Assembly (NCBI RefSeq): GCF_010668805.1
Contig: NZ_WUFT01000009.1
Location: 235,797-299,796 of the forward strand
Reading direction: 5' to 3'
DNA length: 64,000 nucleotides
Source of the DNA: Rhizobium phaseoli
Lineage (GTDB): Bacteria > Pseudomonadota > Alphaproteobacteria > Rhizobiales > Rhizobiaceae
Under the pieces are notes generated by a model that saw only the letters and a list, made by a program, of their open reading frames with translations, ran no database searches and was not told the origin of the DNA. Below, piece by piece: positions 1-9,371 of this stretch. Positions within the stretch are counted from its first letter, which is position 1. Every line of letters starts with the position of its first letter. The translations under genes and the position numbers were made by a program.

Positions 1-1412
1 CTGTACGTATGTATCGAGCTCAATGCGTCATTGAGTCCTTCAGCGACCCTGTATTTCGCGTCGAGTACGATCATCTTCCCGACATCGCCCGCGGCTGCAG
101 GGCCTCTGGCGGCAACGATGTCAGGTGTCATTGTCCGGCTGTAGGATCCACGCCGATCTGGATCGAGCCAGAATTCTCTGAATTGCTTTTGAAAACAAAG
201 CTGCCAGTGAGCCCCGACGGAAACAGTGACCGCCCCGGCTGCGAGCGTCACGCCACCCGCAGCGTCACTGATGAACAGGTCCTGTATGTCAACGCTATCC
301 GCTCCAAACTCCTGACTGGCGGCCCGGACCAGTCGAAGGAAACACCATAGTTCATAGAGCTCGAAGGTGCGCGCCAGCGGCAGGTTGAGGAAATCCCCGA
401 AGATCGCTGCGATTCCAAGGTTCATGTCCTGCCAGATACGGTAGAAACGGCGATAGGACGGGTCATTGCGGAACAAAGCCGAAAGGGTAAGACGAGGAGG
501 AGCATCTCCCGCCTCCAGAAACGGCGCGGCCATTTCGAGCTGGCTTAGCCGCCTTGAAAGGCGCCGGCAGCGTCTGGCCCAGGCCGCGGCGTCATTGCGT
601 GAATCGGGATCAATTCCCCGATTGCTCTTTTCGAGCTGCTCTGCGGCAACTGTCAGCCACGCTGTCCAGGACCGGAGGCACGCAGCCATTTGTCGGTGTT
701 CTGGGAGATCAAGAGAGCTCTGACGTTGCCTGATCCGGATCTGTTTGGGCAGGAAACCTTTCAACGGCGCGGGCAGGCGGAAGGGCTGTGCTGTTTCCCT
801 CAGAACCGGGCCCGATTGAAACGAGCGGAGGATTTCTGGGCCAGTCGCCCGCACAGCTTTGTAGTGAGCGACACTGCGGTCCTCCGCCTTCAGTATCCGC
901 CTCGGGCTGCGCGCAATTGCGGTAACGACGATTTCCAGTTCCTCAATCCGGGAGCGTAGAAACTCCAGCCGAGCTATTGCAGGTGGACGGGCGCCAGCCC
1001 CCTTTGCAATGCCCTTCCGGAAGCTGCTCAGCGAAAACAAGGCAAAGGTATCGTCAAGTATCTCGCGCACCATCGTATCAAAATCGTCGCGCGTCAGCTT
1101 CCGGCGATCCGGATCTGTTACGATTTCGAAGCGACGCGGCGTATGTCCGGCCAATCGCAGTTCGGCTTCGACTATACCGGCATGGAAACCCGGGGGCCAC
1201 CGCCAACGCGCCATATCGGGAGCAGGAGCGCGCAAAGCCTCGAGGCGGAGGTCGTCGATCAGAAGGTCTGCCGTGGACGCGTCTTCCGCTCCGGACAGTT
1301 CGAAGAGATAAGAGCCCATCTCATGGACTTCACCTGCAAAAATATCTTCGGGATCTGGCCAGACCCGCCAGGCAGCGCCACTCGTCTCATCCCTTATGAG
1401 CAGCGTAGCCAT
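1..1412 (-). CDS. DUF2357 / McrC-like nuclease subunit (partial, runs off window)
   Basis: An open frame starts at an ATG at 1412 and stays open to the window edge, so the C-terminus is missing. The translation begins MATLLIRDETSGAAW. Far downstream it carries a PD-(D/E)XK-like core, with PDIVA followed after a short gap by MIVLDAKYR, as in DUF2357/McrC-type nucleases. It starts 7 bp after the stop of the McrB-like AAA+ gene, so the two are probably co-transcribed. By analogy with McrBC and LlaJI, it should be the DNA-cleaving partner of that motor protein. The nuclease role is inferred from motif and position; the family assignment is fairly firm. Confidence 0.75.
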   Translation of the reverse strand, partial: MATLLIRDETSGAAWRVWPDPEDIFAGEVHEMGSYLFELSGAEDASTADLLIDDLRLEALRAPAPDMARWRWPPGFHAGIVEAELRLAGHTPRRFEIVTDPDRRKLTRDDFDTMVREILDDTFALFSLSSFRKGIAKGAGARPPAIARLEFLRSRIEELEIVVTAIARSPRRILKAEDRSVAHYKAVRATGPEILRSFQSGPVLRETAQPFRLPAPLKGFLPKQIRIRQRQSSLDLPEHRQMAACLRSWTAWLTVAAEQLEKSNRGIDPDSRNDAAAWARRCRRLSRRLSQLEMAAPFLEAGDAPPRLTLSALFRNDPSYRRFYRIWQDMNLGIAAIFGDFLNLPLARTFELYELWCFLRLVRAASQEFGADSVDIQDLFISDAAGGVTLAAGAVTVSVGAHWQLCFQKQFREFWLDPDRRGSYSRTMTPDIVAARGPAAAGDVGKMIVLDAKYRVAEGLNDALSSIHTY

Positions 1413-1419
1413 GCTTAAC

Positions 1420-3126
1420 CTACCTGTTTGCCTGGAACGCCCCGAATTCGTCCAGATCGGAAAGGAGCTTCGTGAGGAAATTCTGAGATCGCGGAAGTCC
1501 ACCCAGGGCTTTTGCAAGTCCAGCCAGCAGCGGGCGCTGACGCTCGCCGCCACGCACCTTGACCAGGACCTTCTGTACCATCAGATCGTCGATAACCGAA
1601 TTCGCAGCCGGGCTCAGATGCTGCTCAGCAAAGGCGTGATAACGGACCACCTCTTCTGCAACACGATAGCCAAAACCCAGTCCGTGCAGAGCCAGAATGA
1701 TCTGCGTCTGAAGCAGGTAGCCTTCACACGCCGTCCGCGAGTCGGTCAGTGAAGGATCTCGAATTACAAGCCCGTCAAAGAAGCCGGCCAGATCGACGTT
1801 GGACATGTCGATGACAACCGCGCGGTCAAGAACCTTGTCACTGACGGGATTGGTCGTCTCGTCGACATTGATGGTGCCGGTGATGTAAAGGTTTGACGGG
1901 AGCTCCAGCGCGGCAGGGACCGGAGTGCCGTTCGAACCCTCCAGAGGCACGCCGCTCGAATGAAGTCGGATTTTTTCGCCCGTCTCCACCGCGGACAACA
2001 CGTCAGATAGGTAGTATTCGACACGTGCGAGGTTCATCTCATCGAGAATGACGAAAACCGGCGAGTCACGGTGAGCCGTGGCGAGCAGGACGGCCTCAAG
2101 AAACGGGGGAATCATGTAGCGGTTTGAAAGAACGTCGTAGTAGCCGGTCAGTCCGGTCGGATCCGTCCACTCGGGCCTCACAGGGCAGATAAACAGAAAG
2201 GGGTCCCTGGTCTGCATGCTGGCCAGCCCATGGACTGCCTGGGCGTACTGCATTGCGAGGCGCGTTTTGCCTGTGCCAGAGAGCCCGGACAAAATGACAA
2301 AATGCTTGTGCGAGAGAAAATTCATCGCACCGTGGAAGCGAGCAATTTCTCCGTCCGGATAGTGTCCACCCAAACCGGCTATTGCGTCCTCGATTTCTTT
2401 CAAAGGAATTGTCGCCGGCATGCGTTGCATTTCAGCGCTGACGGCTTCTATATCAGCCCAGACGCGCAATTCGTGAATTTTCTCGCGCCCGATCAGATTT
2501 CCCAGGTAGCCGATTAACTCACGCGCCATCAATCCTCTGCTGGCTGATGCAGCAGGAGGCCAGATGGAGAAAAGTATCCGGTCGATGGTGACGGGCTTGC
2601 TGATTGTCGAGAGGTCGGAGGGCATGGTGTCCCAATACCCCTTGTTTCGAAGATAAAGGAGCCCGTCGCTTGCGATATAACCTTTTACGTTTTTATTATT
2701 GTTTGTGTAATCGAGTCCATCAGGACTAGGCACTGCGTGAGTTCCGTCGTCGGGGATTTCCTCATCAACGGGCTCATCATTATCCTCGTCATCATCGTTA
2801 CTTGCTTGTCCCGTTTTGTTTGGCTTAGACTTGCCCGAGGCGCGCATCTCCTCGAGTCTGGCCTCAAACACGGGCAGATCGCTCTTCACGAAGATAGTAA
2901 AGTAGATCTCATCCTCCGGCGGAAACCGCAGAAGGCAGTGAACGGCGATCTGGTCATGCACTGCAGCGTAGGATTGAAGATTTATATTGAAGGCGAACAG
3001 TGCACCACCAACGATTTTCGCACTGTTTGAAACTCCGAAGGCGTCGGCAATGCGAGTGCCCTTCGTCATACCCGAAAATTTTTGAACCGCGTCCTTATAC
3101 TGCTGCTGCCGTTCTCTGATATCCAT
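1420..3126 (-). CDS. McrB-like AAA+ motor of a restriction system
   Basis: This 568-residue protein has a Walker A GLSGTGKT at about residues 281-288. A Walker B VILDEMN lies near 359-365 and a sensor/TGTINVDE segment near 416-423, the layout of McrB-type AAA+ (GTPase-like) restriction motors. The N-terminal 270 residues are probably a DNA-recognition region, interrupted by an acidic linker (about 107-127). I chose the ATG at 3126 over a TTG one codon upstream. The start overlaps the end of the methyltransferase gene by 32 bp, which implies translational coupling. In such systems the motor loads onto modified or unmodified sites and translocates, and its McrC-like partner cuts. Confidence 0.85.
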   Translation of the reverse strand: MDIRERQQQYKDAVQKFSGMTKGTRIADAFGVSNSAKIVGGALFAFNINLQSYAAVHDQIAVHCLLRFPPEDEIYFTIFVKSDLPVFEARLEEMRASGKSKPNKTGQASNDDDEDNDEPVDEEIPDDGTHAVPSPDGLDYTNNNKNVKGYIASDGLLYLRNKGYWDTMPSDLSTISKPVTIDRILFSIWPPAASASRGLMARELIGYLGNLIGREKIHELRVWADIEAVSAEMQRMPATIPLKEIEDAIAGLGGHYPDGEIARFHGAMNFLSHKHFVILSGLSGTGKTRLAMQYAQAVHGLASMQTRDPFLFICPVRPEWTDPTGLTGYYDVLSNRYMIPPFLEAVLLATAHRDSPVFVILDEMNLARVEYYLSDVLSAVETGEKIRLHSSGVPLEGSNGTPVPAALELPSNLYITGTINVDETTNPVSDKVLDRAVVIDMSNVDLAGFFDGLVIRDPSLTDSRTACEGYLLQTQIILALHGLGFGYRVAEEVVRYHAFAEQHLSPAANSVIDDLMVQKVLVKVRGGERQRPLLAGLAKALGGLPRSQNFLTKLLSDLDEFGAFQANR

Positions 3127-4594
3127 CAACGCTTTCTTTCTGACTCGGACACAACGTTTCCATGATCCGACCTGCCAGCGCCTTGGCCATCAACGGAGGT
3201 ACGGCATTTCCAATTTGTTTGAAGCTAGGGTTCATCGTACCACTGAAAACAAAGCCGTCCGGAAATGACTGTAGTCTTGCGGCTTCGCGGACAGAGATCG
3301 TACGCGCCTGATCATTGTCGTAATGGATATGGCTGTAGCTGTCTTTGCCGAGATGCGCCATCAGCGTTCTTGCCGGCTGGTCCCTCCACATTTTCCGCCA
3401 TTTATTTGGGAACTTGGAGGCGTCATATGGCGGGACGATTTTATCTTTGAGGGTCTGGTATTCTACAGAGCCCTCTTGGATGTGCTTTCCCGCCGACTTC
3501 AGTTCGGCGAGCCGCTCGCTGAACATGTTCATGGCGTGCTGCCATGCCTGCGGATACTGATCACCTGGATTCAAGCGAGCGAACAGGGGATAATCCCTTG
3601 GAAGGCAGCGGATCACGTGGTCGCGCAAACCGTCTTGGGGAGCTTCAAACCCAGGCCACGATCGCATTAAACGTGCGTATGCCGAGGCTTTACGCCCACA
3701 GTCATAAGGGATTCGCTGATCCATGCGGCGCGCACCGCGGCGCAATTCTCCGGAGGCGAGCATAGCGCGTGCGTCGATCCGCGGCAGATCTCCAATTGCC
3801 TGTTCTACGGTTACAGCGGGCGTCATTGACGGGTTTGCCGATGGCGGCTCCAGATAGTCATGTGCTGTGGATATATGGCCATTGAGAACTTTCAGAGCGA
3901 CTGCCCGTGACCCCTCGTAGCCCGGTGGGAGGACCAGCCAGTTCGTCGGATCAGGAAACGATATCTTTTCCGAAACCTCGCGACGATATGCAATCAGGAA
4001 CATACGTTCCCTCATCTGGGGCACGCCATAGAATGCTGCGTTAAGGAGCGTATAGCCGCAGATGTACCCTTTATCTTCCAGAACTTCGCAGATTTCCTCC
4101 GCAATATTCTGACCACCGTGATTAAGTACGTCAGGGACGTTTTCGACCACCACCACCAGTGGCTTAAAGGCATCCACATATCGCAGATACTCCTGATAAA
4201 GTCGCGCCCGCGGGTCATGACGGAAAGCCTGCGGATGCGCATCTATCTCGCGCAACTTTGGTCGCCCGACCCGGGCGAATGCCTGACATGGCGGGCCGCC
4301 AACCAGGATATCGAAAGCATCCTGCACCGGACCTAGGCCGAGTTCAGCAACGAGATCTTCAGGGTGAGTGTTGATTATGTCCCGCGCTTTGGTGTGTTTT
4401 GCATCGCCGGCATGAAAGTTGAGGCCGTGCGAACGAGCTGCGTCAGGATCAAATTCAATAGCAGCGCGTACAGAGAACCCCATCGATTGAAACCCGAGTG
4501 AAAGTCCGCCGCACCCTGCAAAAAGGTCCAGCAACCGGGGTTTGCCGCCGGCTTGAAGTCTGGCGATTTTCTGACGAACCACTTCCGCGCTCAT
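3095..4594 (-). CDS. DNA (cytosine-5) methyltransferase
   Basis: The 499-residue protein shows the ordered motifs of C5-cytosine methyltransferases. Motif I is LDLFAGCGGLS (about 22-32), and motif IV is GGPPCQAF with the catalytic Cys near 103. Motif VI is ENVPD near 151-155, and motifs IX/X are ARLQSFPD and QIGNAVPP near the C-terminus. It transfers a methyl group from SAM to cytosine and should protect host sites from the neighbouring McrBC-like nuclease. It overlaps the upstream RHH gene by 4 bp and the downstream McrB-like gene by 32 bp, so the operon is compact. The target sequence cannot be deduced from reading. Confidence 0.93.
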   Translation of the reverse strand: MSAEVVRQKIARLQAGGKPRLLDLFAGCGGLSLGFQSMGFSVRAAIEFDPDAARSHGLNFHAGDAKHTKARDIINTHPEDLVAELGLGPVQDAFDILVGGPPCQAFARVGRPKLREIDAHPQAFRHDPRARLYQEYLRYVDAFKPLVVVVENVPDVLNHGGQNIAEEICEVLEDKGYICGYTLLNAAFYGVPQMRERMFLIAYRREVSEKISFPDPTNWLVLPPGYEGSRAVALKVLNGHISTAHDYLEPPSANPSMTPAVTVEQAIGDLPRIDARAMLASGELRRGARRMDQRIPYDCGRKASAYARLMRSWPGFEAPQDGLRDHVIRCLPRDYPLFARLNPGDQYPQAWQHAMNMFSERLAELKSAGKHIQEGSVEYQTLKDKIVPPYDASKFPNKWRKMWRDQPARTLMAHLGKDSYSHIHYDNDQARTISVREAARLQSFPDGFVFSGTMNPSFKQIGNAVPPLMAKALAGRIMETLCPSQKESVDGYQRTAAAV

Positions 4595-4800
4595 GTCAGA
4601 CTTCCTTCCTTTGTCTTGGGGAGACGCAGCGGAAGTTTCGTTTCTTCACCGTGCTCCGCAAGGAATTGCATAACCGCTGCGCGAATGATCCATGCAGCAG
4701 AAACATCGTTGGCATCTGCGAGCATCTGGATGCGGGAGTGAATTGCCTCAGGAAGCATTACAGATGTCCGGATGGTCTTTTTAGGAGCTGGAGCTTGCAT
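4591..4800 (-). CDS. Small ribbon-helix-helix protein, likely R-M regulator
   Basis: This 69-residue protein has a beta strand followed by two helices (RTSVMLPEAIHSRIQMLAD, then SAAWIIRAAVMQFL), the pattern of a ribbon-helix-helix (CopG/MetJ-like) DNA-binding protein. Its stop overlaps the methyltransferase start by 4 bp, so it is the first gene of the restriction operon. A reasonable inference is that it controls the timing of the operon, as C-proteins do in other R-M systems. That role is not shown by the sequence itself. Confidence 0.65.
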   Translation of the reverse strand: MQAPAPKKTIRTSVMLPEAIHSRIQMLADANDVSAAWIIRAAVMQFLAEHGEETKLPLRLPKTKEGSLT

Positions 4801-5158
4801 GAATCATACCGGGTGCATATCGCATCCAACCTACGCTGTAGTGGTGCACTTTGCATCATCCCATAGTTCCAATCCTGTGGATACTGCTCGGAGCGAGAAC
4901 ATATAGGGAACATTTCCGGCGTTTGCAACGCTCCTTTTGAACGACCTTCAATATGGAACTGACGCTCCATCATGCGAGCCTGGCTCCTCAGTAGATGATC
5001 CGTCCTCGCCAGAGCACAGCCCGGCAAAAGCCTGAATGCTTCCGTCGCAAAATCAACTCCAAGCTGCATTTCACAATTAGTCAAGCCTTTCATGATACGG
5101 TTTATTTCGGAATAGATTTACGCGAAGTGATGGGCGTTCGACGGGGGAATAAGGGACC
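4801..5158. promoter_or_regulatory. Divergent intergenic region between two defence operons
   Basis: These 358 bp separate the minus-strand restriction operon from the plus-strand pair that follows, so promoters for both must lie here. I see no clear sigma-70 consensus that I would assign with confidence. A minus-strand frame at 4758-5093 overlaps the RHH gene and does not look like a protein. Confidence 0.4.
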
Positions 5159-6388
5159 ATGAAGCTAACGATTTTGGACAAGTTCAGGGAGGGAGATGCC
5201 GCAACATGCTTCCTCTGCAAAGCATCACTCGCTGATTACGTTAGTGGTCTACCAGAGAATTTTCGGGAATTTTACATTCAGCGCGGAATCGTTACCAATC
5301 GGTTTCTTGACAACCTTTGGGACACACTCTCGGCGCAGCGTCACATTCCGCCCATCGTCCTGGTGGGAGGCCAGACAGCTCCTGATCTGTCCCGTAAAGA
5401 AGAATTCGACCTTTCTGCAGATTTCAAGGTCCTCGACGGCCTGCAACGCAGCCACCGATTGAAGGAAATTTGGGATACTGTAGCCTACATTGAGAACGAA
5501 TTTGAGGACAACACTTCGCTGAGCGTGGCTCAACTGGCTCGTCAGCAAGCGAATAATCTGCGGAAGCAAGGAATCAATCCGCAAATCTTTCAAAAAGCGC
5601 TTGGAGCACATCGCGAGGGGAATGGGCGGGAATATCTTTTTGAACGTAATACCATTTGGCTAGAGGTATGGTTCGGCCTCTCAGAGGCCGCGCAGATTCA
5701 GAAAATGCTCGTTCTCAACGCTGGCCACAAGTCCGTCAACATAAAGCACCAGATCGAACTGATCTTTTGGAGCCGGTTCGAGAAGCTGCAAGCCGAGCTA
5801 GCTCCAGGTGTTGTTCTTCGTGAAAAAGATAAATCGTCCATCAGCTACAGCAAGGGACGTAAGCCCGGCGAATATCACTTTGCCCACCTGATTTCCGCAT
5901 TTGTTTCGTTGCTCGATGGAGCGCTCGTCACCACCAACGCGGAATATTCAGCTGACCAGGCATTTCCAGGGGAGAGGGAGTCGGATGAGACCCTGCTAGA
6001 TGTCGATGATCAGGTTTTGCGAGCGTTTGCCCATACTATTGCCGCACTCGACCATAGCCTCCGAACGGATATCGGCGTCCGCTGGCTGGGTAGAGAGGTC
6101 GTCCTCGTCGGAATTTTTGGTGCCGTCGGAGCGCTCGCTGAAAAAGGATCCGGGGGCAAGGTTGAGGCGCTTCGAGATTTCGAAGCTAAATTGCCCCAAT
6201 TCATCGCAAGGCTCAATCTCCAGGATTTTGAGCGGTGGCGCAATAGTCTCGAGTTGTCAAAGGTCAACATCGGAAACGTGAACAGGCGCGAAGTGTTCAA
6301 TGCGACTCTTCAGTTCCTTCAGGGGAAGAACGACGGTCTCATCCAGTGGGGAAACATCGGGGAGGTCGACGCCAATGACGCTTCGTGA
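5159..6388 (+). CDS. DGQHR/ParB-like domain protein, probable defence gene
   Basis: The 409-residue protein has the segment VLDGLQRSHRL at about 91-101. A second conserved-looking segment, LVLNAGHKSVNIKHQIE, lies near 184-200. A D-G-x-Q-R motif followed by an N-x-x-x-K-x-V helix is the arrangement seen in DGQHR-domain proteins (DndB-like) and in ParB/DUF262-type proteins, many of which occur in phage-defence loci. The gene is divergent from the restriction operon and overlaps the next gene by 14 bp, so they form a two-gene unit. Its activity is unknown. The family link is by motif only and is moderate. Confidence 0.5.
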   Translation: MKLTILDKFREGDAATCFLCKASLADYVSGLPENFREFYIQRGIVTNRFLDNLWDTLSAQRHIPPIVLVGGQTAPDLSRKEEFDLSADFKVLDGLQRSHRLKEIWDTVAYIENEFEDNTSLSVAQLARQQANNLRKQGINPQIFQKALGAHREGNGREYLFERNTIWLEVWFGLSEAAQIQKMLVLNAGHKSVNIKHQIELIFWSRFEKLQAELAPGVVLREKDKSSISYSKGRKPGEYHFAHLISAFVSLLDGALVTTNAEYSADQAFPGERESDETLLDVDDQVLRAFAHTIAALDHSLRTDIGVRWLGREVVLVGIFGAVGALAEKGSGGKVEALRDFEAKLPQFIARLNLQDFERWRNSLELSKVNIGNVNRREVFNATLQFLQGKNDGLIQWGNIGEVDANDAS

Positions 6389-7694
6389 AAACATTATCGA
6401 AATAATTTCTGACGCCTTGACGGCCGACGAAACGATACTGCCGAGCGATATTCTCGATGCCAACAATCACATCATCTTCGCCGCATCGGAACTTGCGTCC
6501 CGGGCGACGGATCTGTTTGTGGAGGAAGATGACGATTTCGCTGAACAGGTTAAAGCGTTTCTAGACGACCTTCCGCCGCAGCTACCCCTGGCGTCTATTT
6601 TTCCCAGAGCAGTGAACCTTGCGGTTTTCCTGGACTTGGCCAACCTTATCGACTTGGATGATTTAGACAACCCGGTGCCCGCCGAGATTAATCAACTCAA
6701 CATTAGCGAAGTAACAGACTTGGAGGCCTTCGCCCGTGACGATAGGCGGGTCCAGTTGTACGTCTATGAACGACCTAATCATATCACGGAATCCTTCGCG
6801 TTTCTCGACCTGACACAGGGTAGCCCGGTCACTACGCAAACCGTTCCTAGAGTGATGACCGCGTGCGCAACTCTTATTGTCGGTCAATATGTCGGCGACA
6901 TGAGTGGCAGGCGATGGATAATCTCCTCGATGGATAATGAGGCTCGTCGTCGATCCTACGTGAAGTATCACCTGCTCTTGAATGGCCATCGTCTGACAAA
7001 TGCGGTTATTGCCCCCAATTCAACTGCGCTCGTTGGAATCGCAGAAACATTGACCACCGCCAACGAATACATTCAGTTCGGAGAACCATTCGAGATCCTG
7101 GGTGAGATCAATGGTCGGACAACTGTGCTCGACACGATAATGAGCAGCTATCACGTCCTCGAAAACTATATGATACGAGCGCAGATAGCGAAGGTAGCCA
7201 ACGACAACGTGGGCGCTTTATTCGGCATACGCCACTTTAAGCAAATGGAACTGGCCGTCGAGAGAAAGGAACTGGAGCACCTTACTCAATTATTGAAAAC
7301 CTCGTGGGACATCGATATCGGCGGCTTAACACTGGCGGGTTTCGTTGACACCAAATTCACCGGCCTTTTTCAGCGGGTTGATTTCGTGGAGCAGCGGTTC
7401 CAGGAATTTATGCGGCGATTGACGGTTAAAAAGCGAAATGAGGTGTTAAACATCAACAGCCCGGTCGACCTGCGGACGGCGCTTCCCAAAATTATTTACC
7501 AAGTTCGGTGCTCAATCGTTCACAACAAGGAGACCGAGTTCCATCTTTCTAACAGAGAGCTCCTAAATCCAGTCGTTCTGATGACACTTACCGATCTGTG
7601 CCTGCCCTGCATGCAAAGGCTTGCATTCGGGCTACCTGCTGCCCCGGCACCCAATCCTTTGCGGTACGATCGATCTACGCTGCAGCTGTACTAA
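6375..7694 (+). CDS. Protein with C-terminal HEPN-like motif, partner of upstream gene
   Basis: The chosen ATG at 6375 has a GGGGAGG ribosome site just upstream and gives 439 residues; the open frame extends further upstream without a better start. Near the C-terminus, R378-C-S-I-V-H383 followed by N fits the RX4-6H motif of HEPN domains, which are often RNases in defence and toxin systems. The N-terminal half is acidic and unrecognised. Start and stop overlap the DGQHR-like gene by 14 bp, which implies coupled expression. The HEPN reading rests on a short motif in a helical context. Confidence 0.5.
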   Translation: MTLRENIIEIISDALTADETILPSDILDANNHIIFAASELASRATDLFVEEDDDFAEQVKAFLDDLPPQLPLASIFPRAVNLAVFLDLANLIDLDDLDNPVPAEINQLNISEVTDLEAFARDDRRVQLYVYERPNHITESFAFLDLTQGSPVTTQTVPRVMTACATLIVGQYVGDMSGRRWIISSMDNEARRRSYVKYHLLLNGHRLTNAVIAPNSTALVGIAETLTTANEYIQFGEPFEILGEINGRTTVLDTIMSSYHVLENYMIRAQIAKVANDNVGALFGIRHFKQMELAVERKELEHLTQLLKTSWDIDIGGLTLAGFVDTKFTGLFQRVDFVEQRFQEFMRRLTVKKRNEVLNINSPVDLRTALPKIIYQVRCSIVHNKETEFHLSNRELLNPVVLMTLTDLCLPCMQRLAFGLPAAPAPNPLRYDRSTLQLY

Positions 7695-8967
7695 AAGGAT
7701 ATAGGCGCTCCAATTTCCGGCTTGGGGCGCCTGCCCACTAGCCGCCAACGCTCCGATGGCGATGGGACCAACGGTTCCGCTTCAGGGCGTGCAGCTTCCG
7801 CGACCAATCGACGTGGTGACGGCCCGGCGATCCCTCTGGCTGTCCGAGCGGGAAACACATCGTGTCTACCCAAAGGTGTTGGAGGCGACCTTCGCATGCC
7901 GTGCCCGCCTGTCGGATGAGCATAGGGCCGCAATCGAGCACGTCGCAGGTTCCGCGCGCCTCGCAGCTGTCGTACCCAGCAAGGTTCGTACCCCTTCAGC
8001 GCCCACTTAGGCGGCGTATACTTGATCGCTCGCAGCCCCTGCGCTGCTTGAAAGACTTCCGGCTACAGCGGTCTTTAATCTTCTACGAATGTTCATTTCA
8101 GACTTCCGGAAAAGACACGGGGGATCACCACGGCACGCGGTGATGCGGTCCAAGAACTTCGATAAATCGCCAGAGGTTCGGCTGATAAGAAAGGTCTCAC
8201 CTGACGTGATCTTGGTCACGCCTTGCCGGGAAAGGGATCGATCTGGCTGCCGACGCCCGAAGGCTAACACGATTTTGAAGGTCGCGTTTCGTGGCCTGGG
8301 AAGGCTGGCAGCCACACGGGCAAGTTCGCGAGCCAAACCGAAGGATTAAGGAAATCAACGCCTTTGACTTCGAAATCACGGGTCAAAGGTTCGAATCTGT
8401 TCAAGGCGAAGAAGTCCGTCCGGCATAGTCCGGCCAGCGCCGAACGTCGGCCTCGCGCCCTCAAATCGGTCGTTCATGCGGATCCCGAACCGTCCTGAAA
8501 GCCGTCGTTCGCACGCGCCGACGCGAACGACCAAGAAGGGCGGGGAGCTGTCGTTCGCTGCATCCTAGACAAACGGCAGCAATGCGCAGAGAGCTGCCGG
8601 TCGGTGTGCCGCCCTGATAGTGAAGGACAGCGCAGGGGGCAGGCTTTGCTCCTGAAACAGGCAGCAGCACCTCAATCAACGTGACCGGCCGACGCTGACG
8701 CCAATTCTGGCCGACTGCAGGCGCTCAGAAACTTCGTCCATACGGAATAACCCGATCGCCCTCACCGCCACTGACAGGGACAGTGAGGCAACGTGCCTCC
8801 GGCCTCGCCTGCCGATTTTCGTGGGGTGTTGTTACTGTATGAATATACATTGGGCCTTGACTTCAGCCAGAACTAGTGTGGACTATTACATAGTATTGTT
8901 GTGTCCTAAGCCCCCGTCAGAAGGTACGCGCAAGCTTATTTTCTTAAATCAAAAAAGGAGAGCATTC
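7695..8967. other. Gene-poor stretch, no confident coding region
   Basis: About 1.27 kb contains only short frames on both strands without convincing start sites or family signatures. One perfect 9-bp inverted repeat is visible at 8504-8531 (GTCGTTCGC against GCGAACGAC), and GTCGTTCGC recurs at 8550-8558. The stretch is best seen as decayed or spacer DNA between the defence genes and the next genes. Confidence 0.5.
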
Positions 8968-9093
8968 ATGGCACTTAAACCCGGACCAAAGCCGATAGCG
9001 AAATCCACAGGGAAACCGGATCAGCGCCGCCGTGATAACAAAAGCACCCCAGGGAATACACCGTCCCTCAAACCCAGCAAGCCCACCAAATAA
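8968..9093 (+). CDS. Small basic protein, 41 residues, unknown
   Basis: An ATG at 8968 is preceded by a strong AAAAAAGGAG site. It opens a 41-residue peptide rich in Lys, Pro and Arg (starts MALKPGPKPIAKSTG). A longer in-frame start at 8821 has no good ribosome site. The peptide is charged, without a membrane segment or signal peptide. I do not recognise a family. The ribosome site makes expression plausible, but the gene could also be a chance frame. Confidence 0.4.
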   Translation: MALKPGPKPIAKSTGKPDQRRRDNKSTPGNTPSLKPSKPTK

Positions 9094-9371
9094 GGCACAT
9101 AAAAGAGGCTCTCGCTGATTTGCACTTCTACCCCGGTATTCGATTGAACCTGCGCGAAATGCCGCGCGGACTGCGTGCCTGTCGGATGTTGGATGTCAGC
9201 ACTCTTGAATTCCTCGCCGATACCGGTCAGTCCGATAACGGCCCCAAATTGGTCGGTCCTAGATGGCCGGGCGATGTTACCTGGATGTGCAATCTGAAAT
9301 GAGCCCCCTCTGTGAGCAGTTGGGTGTGGGCTCGATTTCATCAAGACGCCCAACTCGAACCTGCACTTAAT

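Noticed and set aside
4758..5093. 111-codon minus-strand frame overlapping the RHH gene
   Set aside because: It overlaps a better gene and has no protein-like pattern or start site.
8835..8850. CTGTATGAATATACAT resembling an E. coli LexA box
   Set aside because: Alphaproteobacteria use GAAC/GTTC-N7 repeats; the right half is also imperfect.
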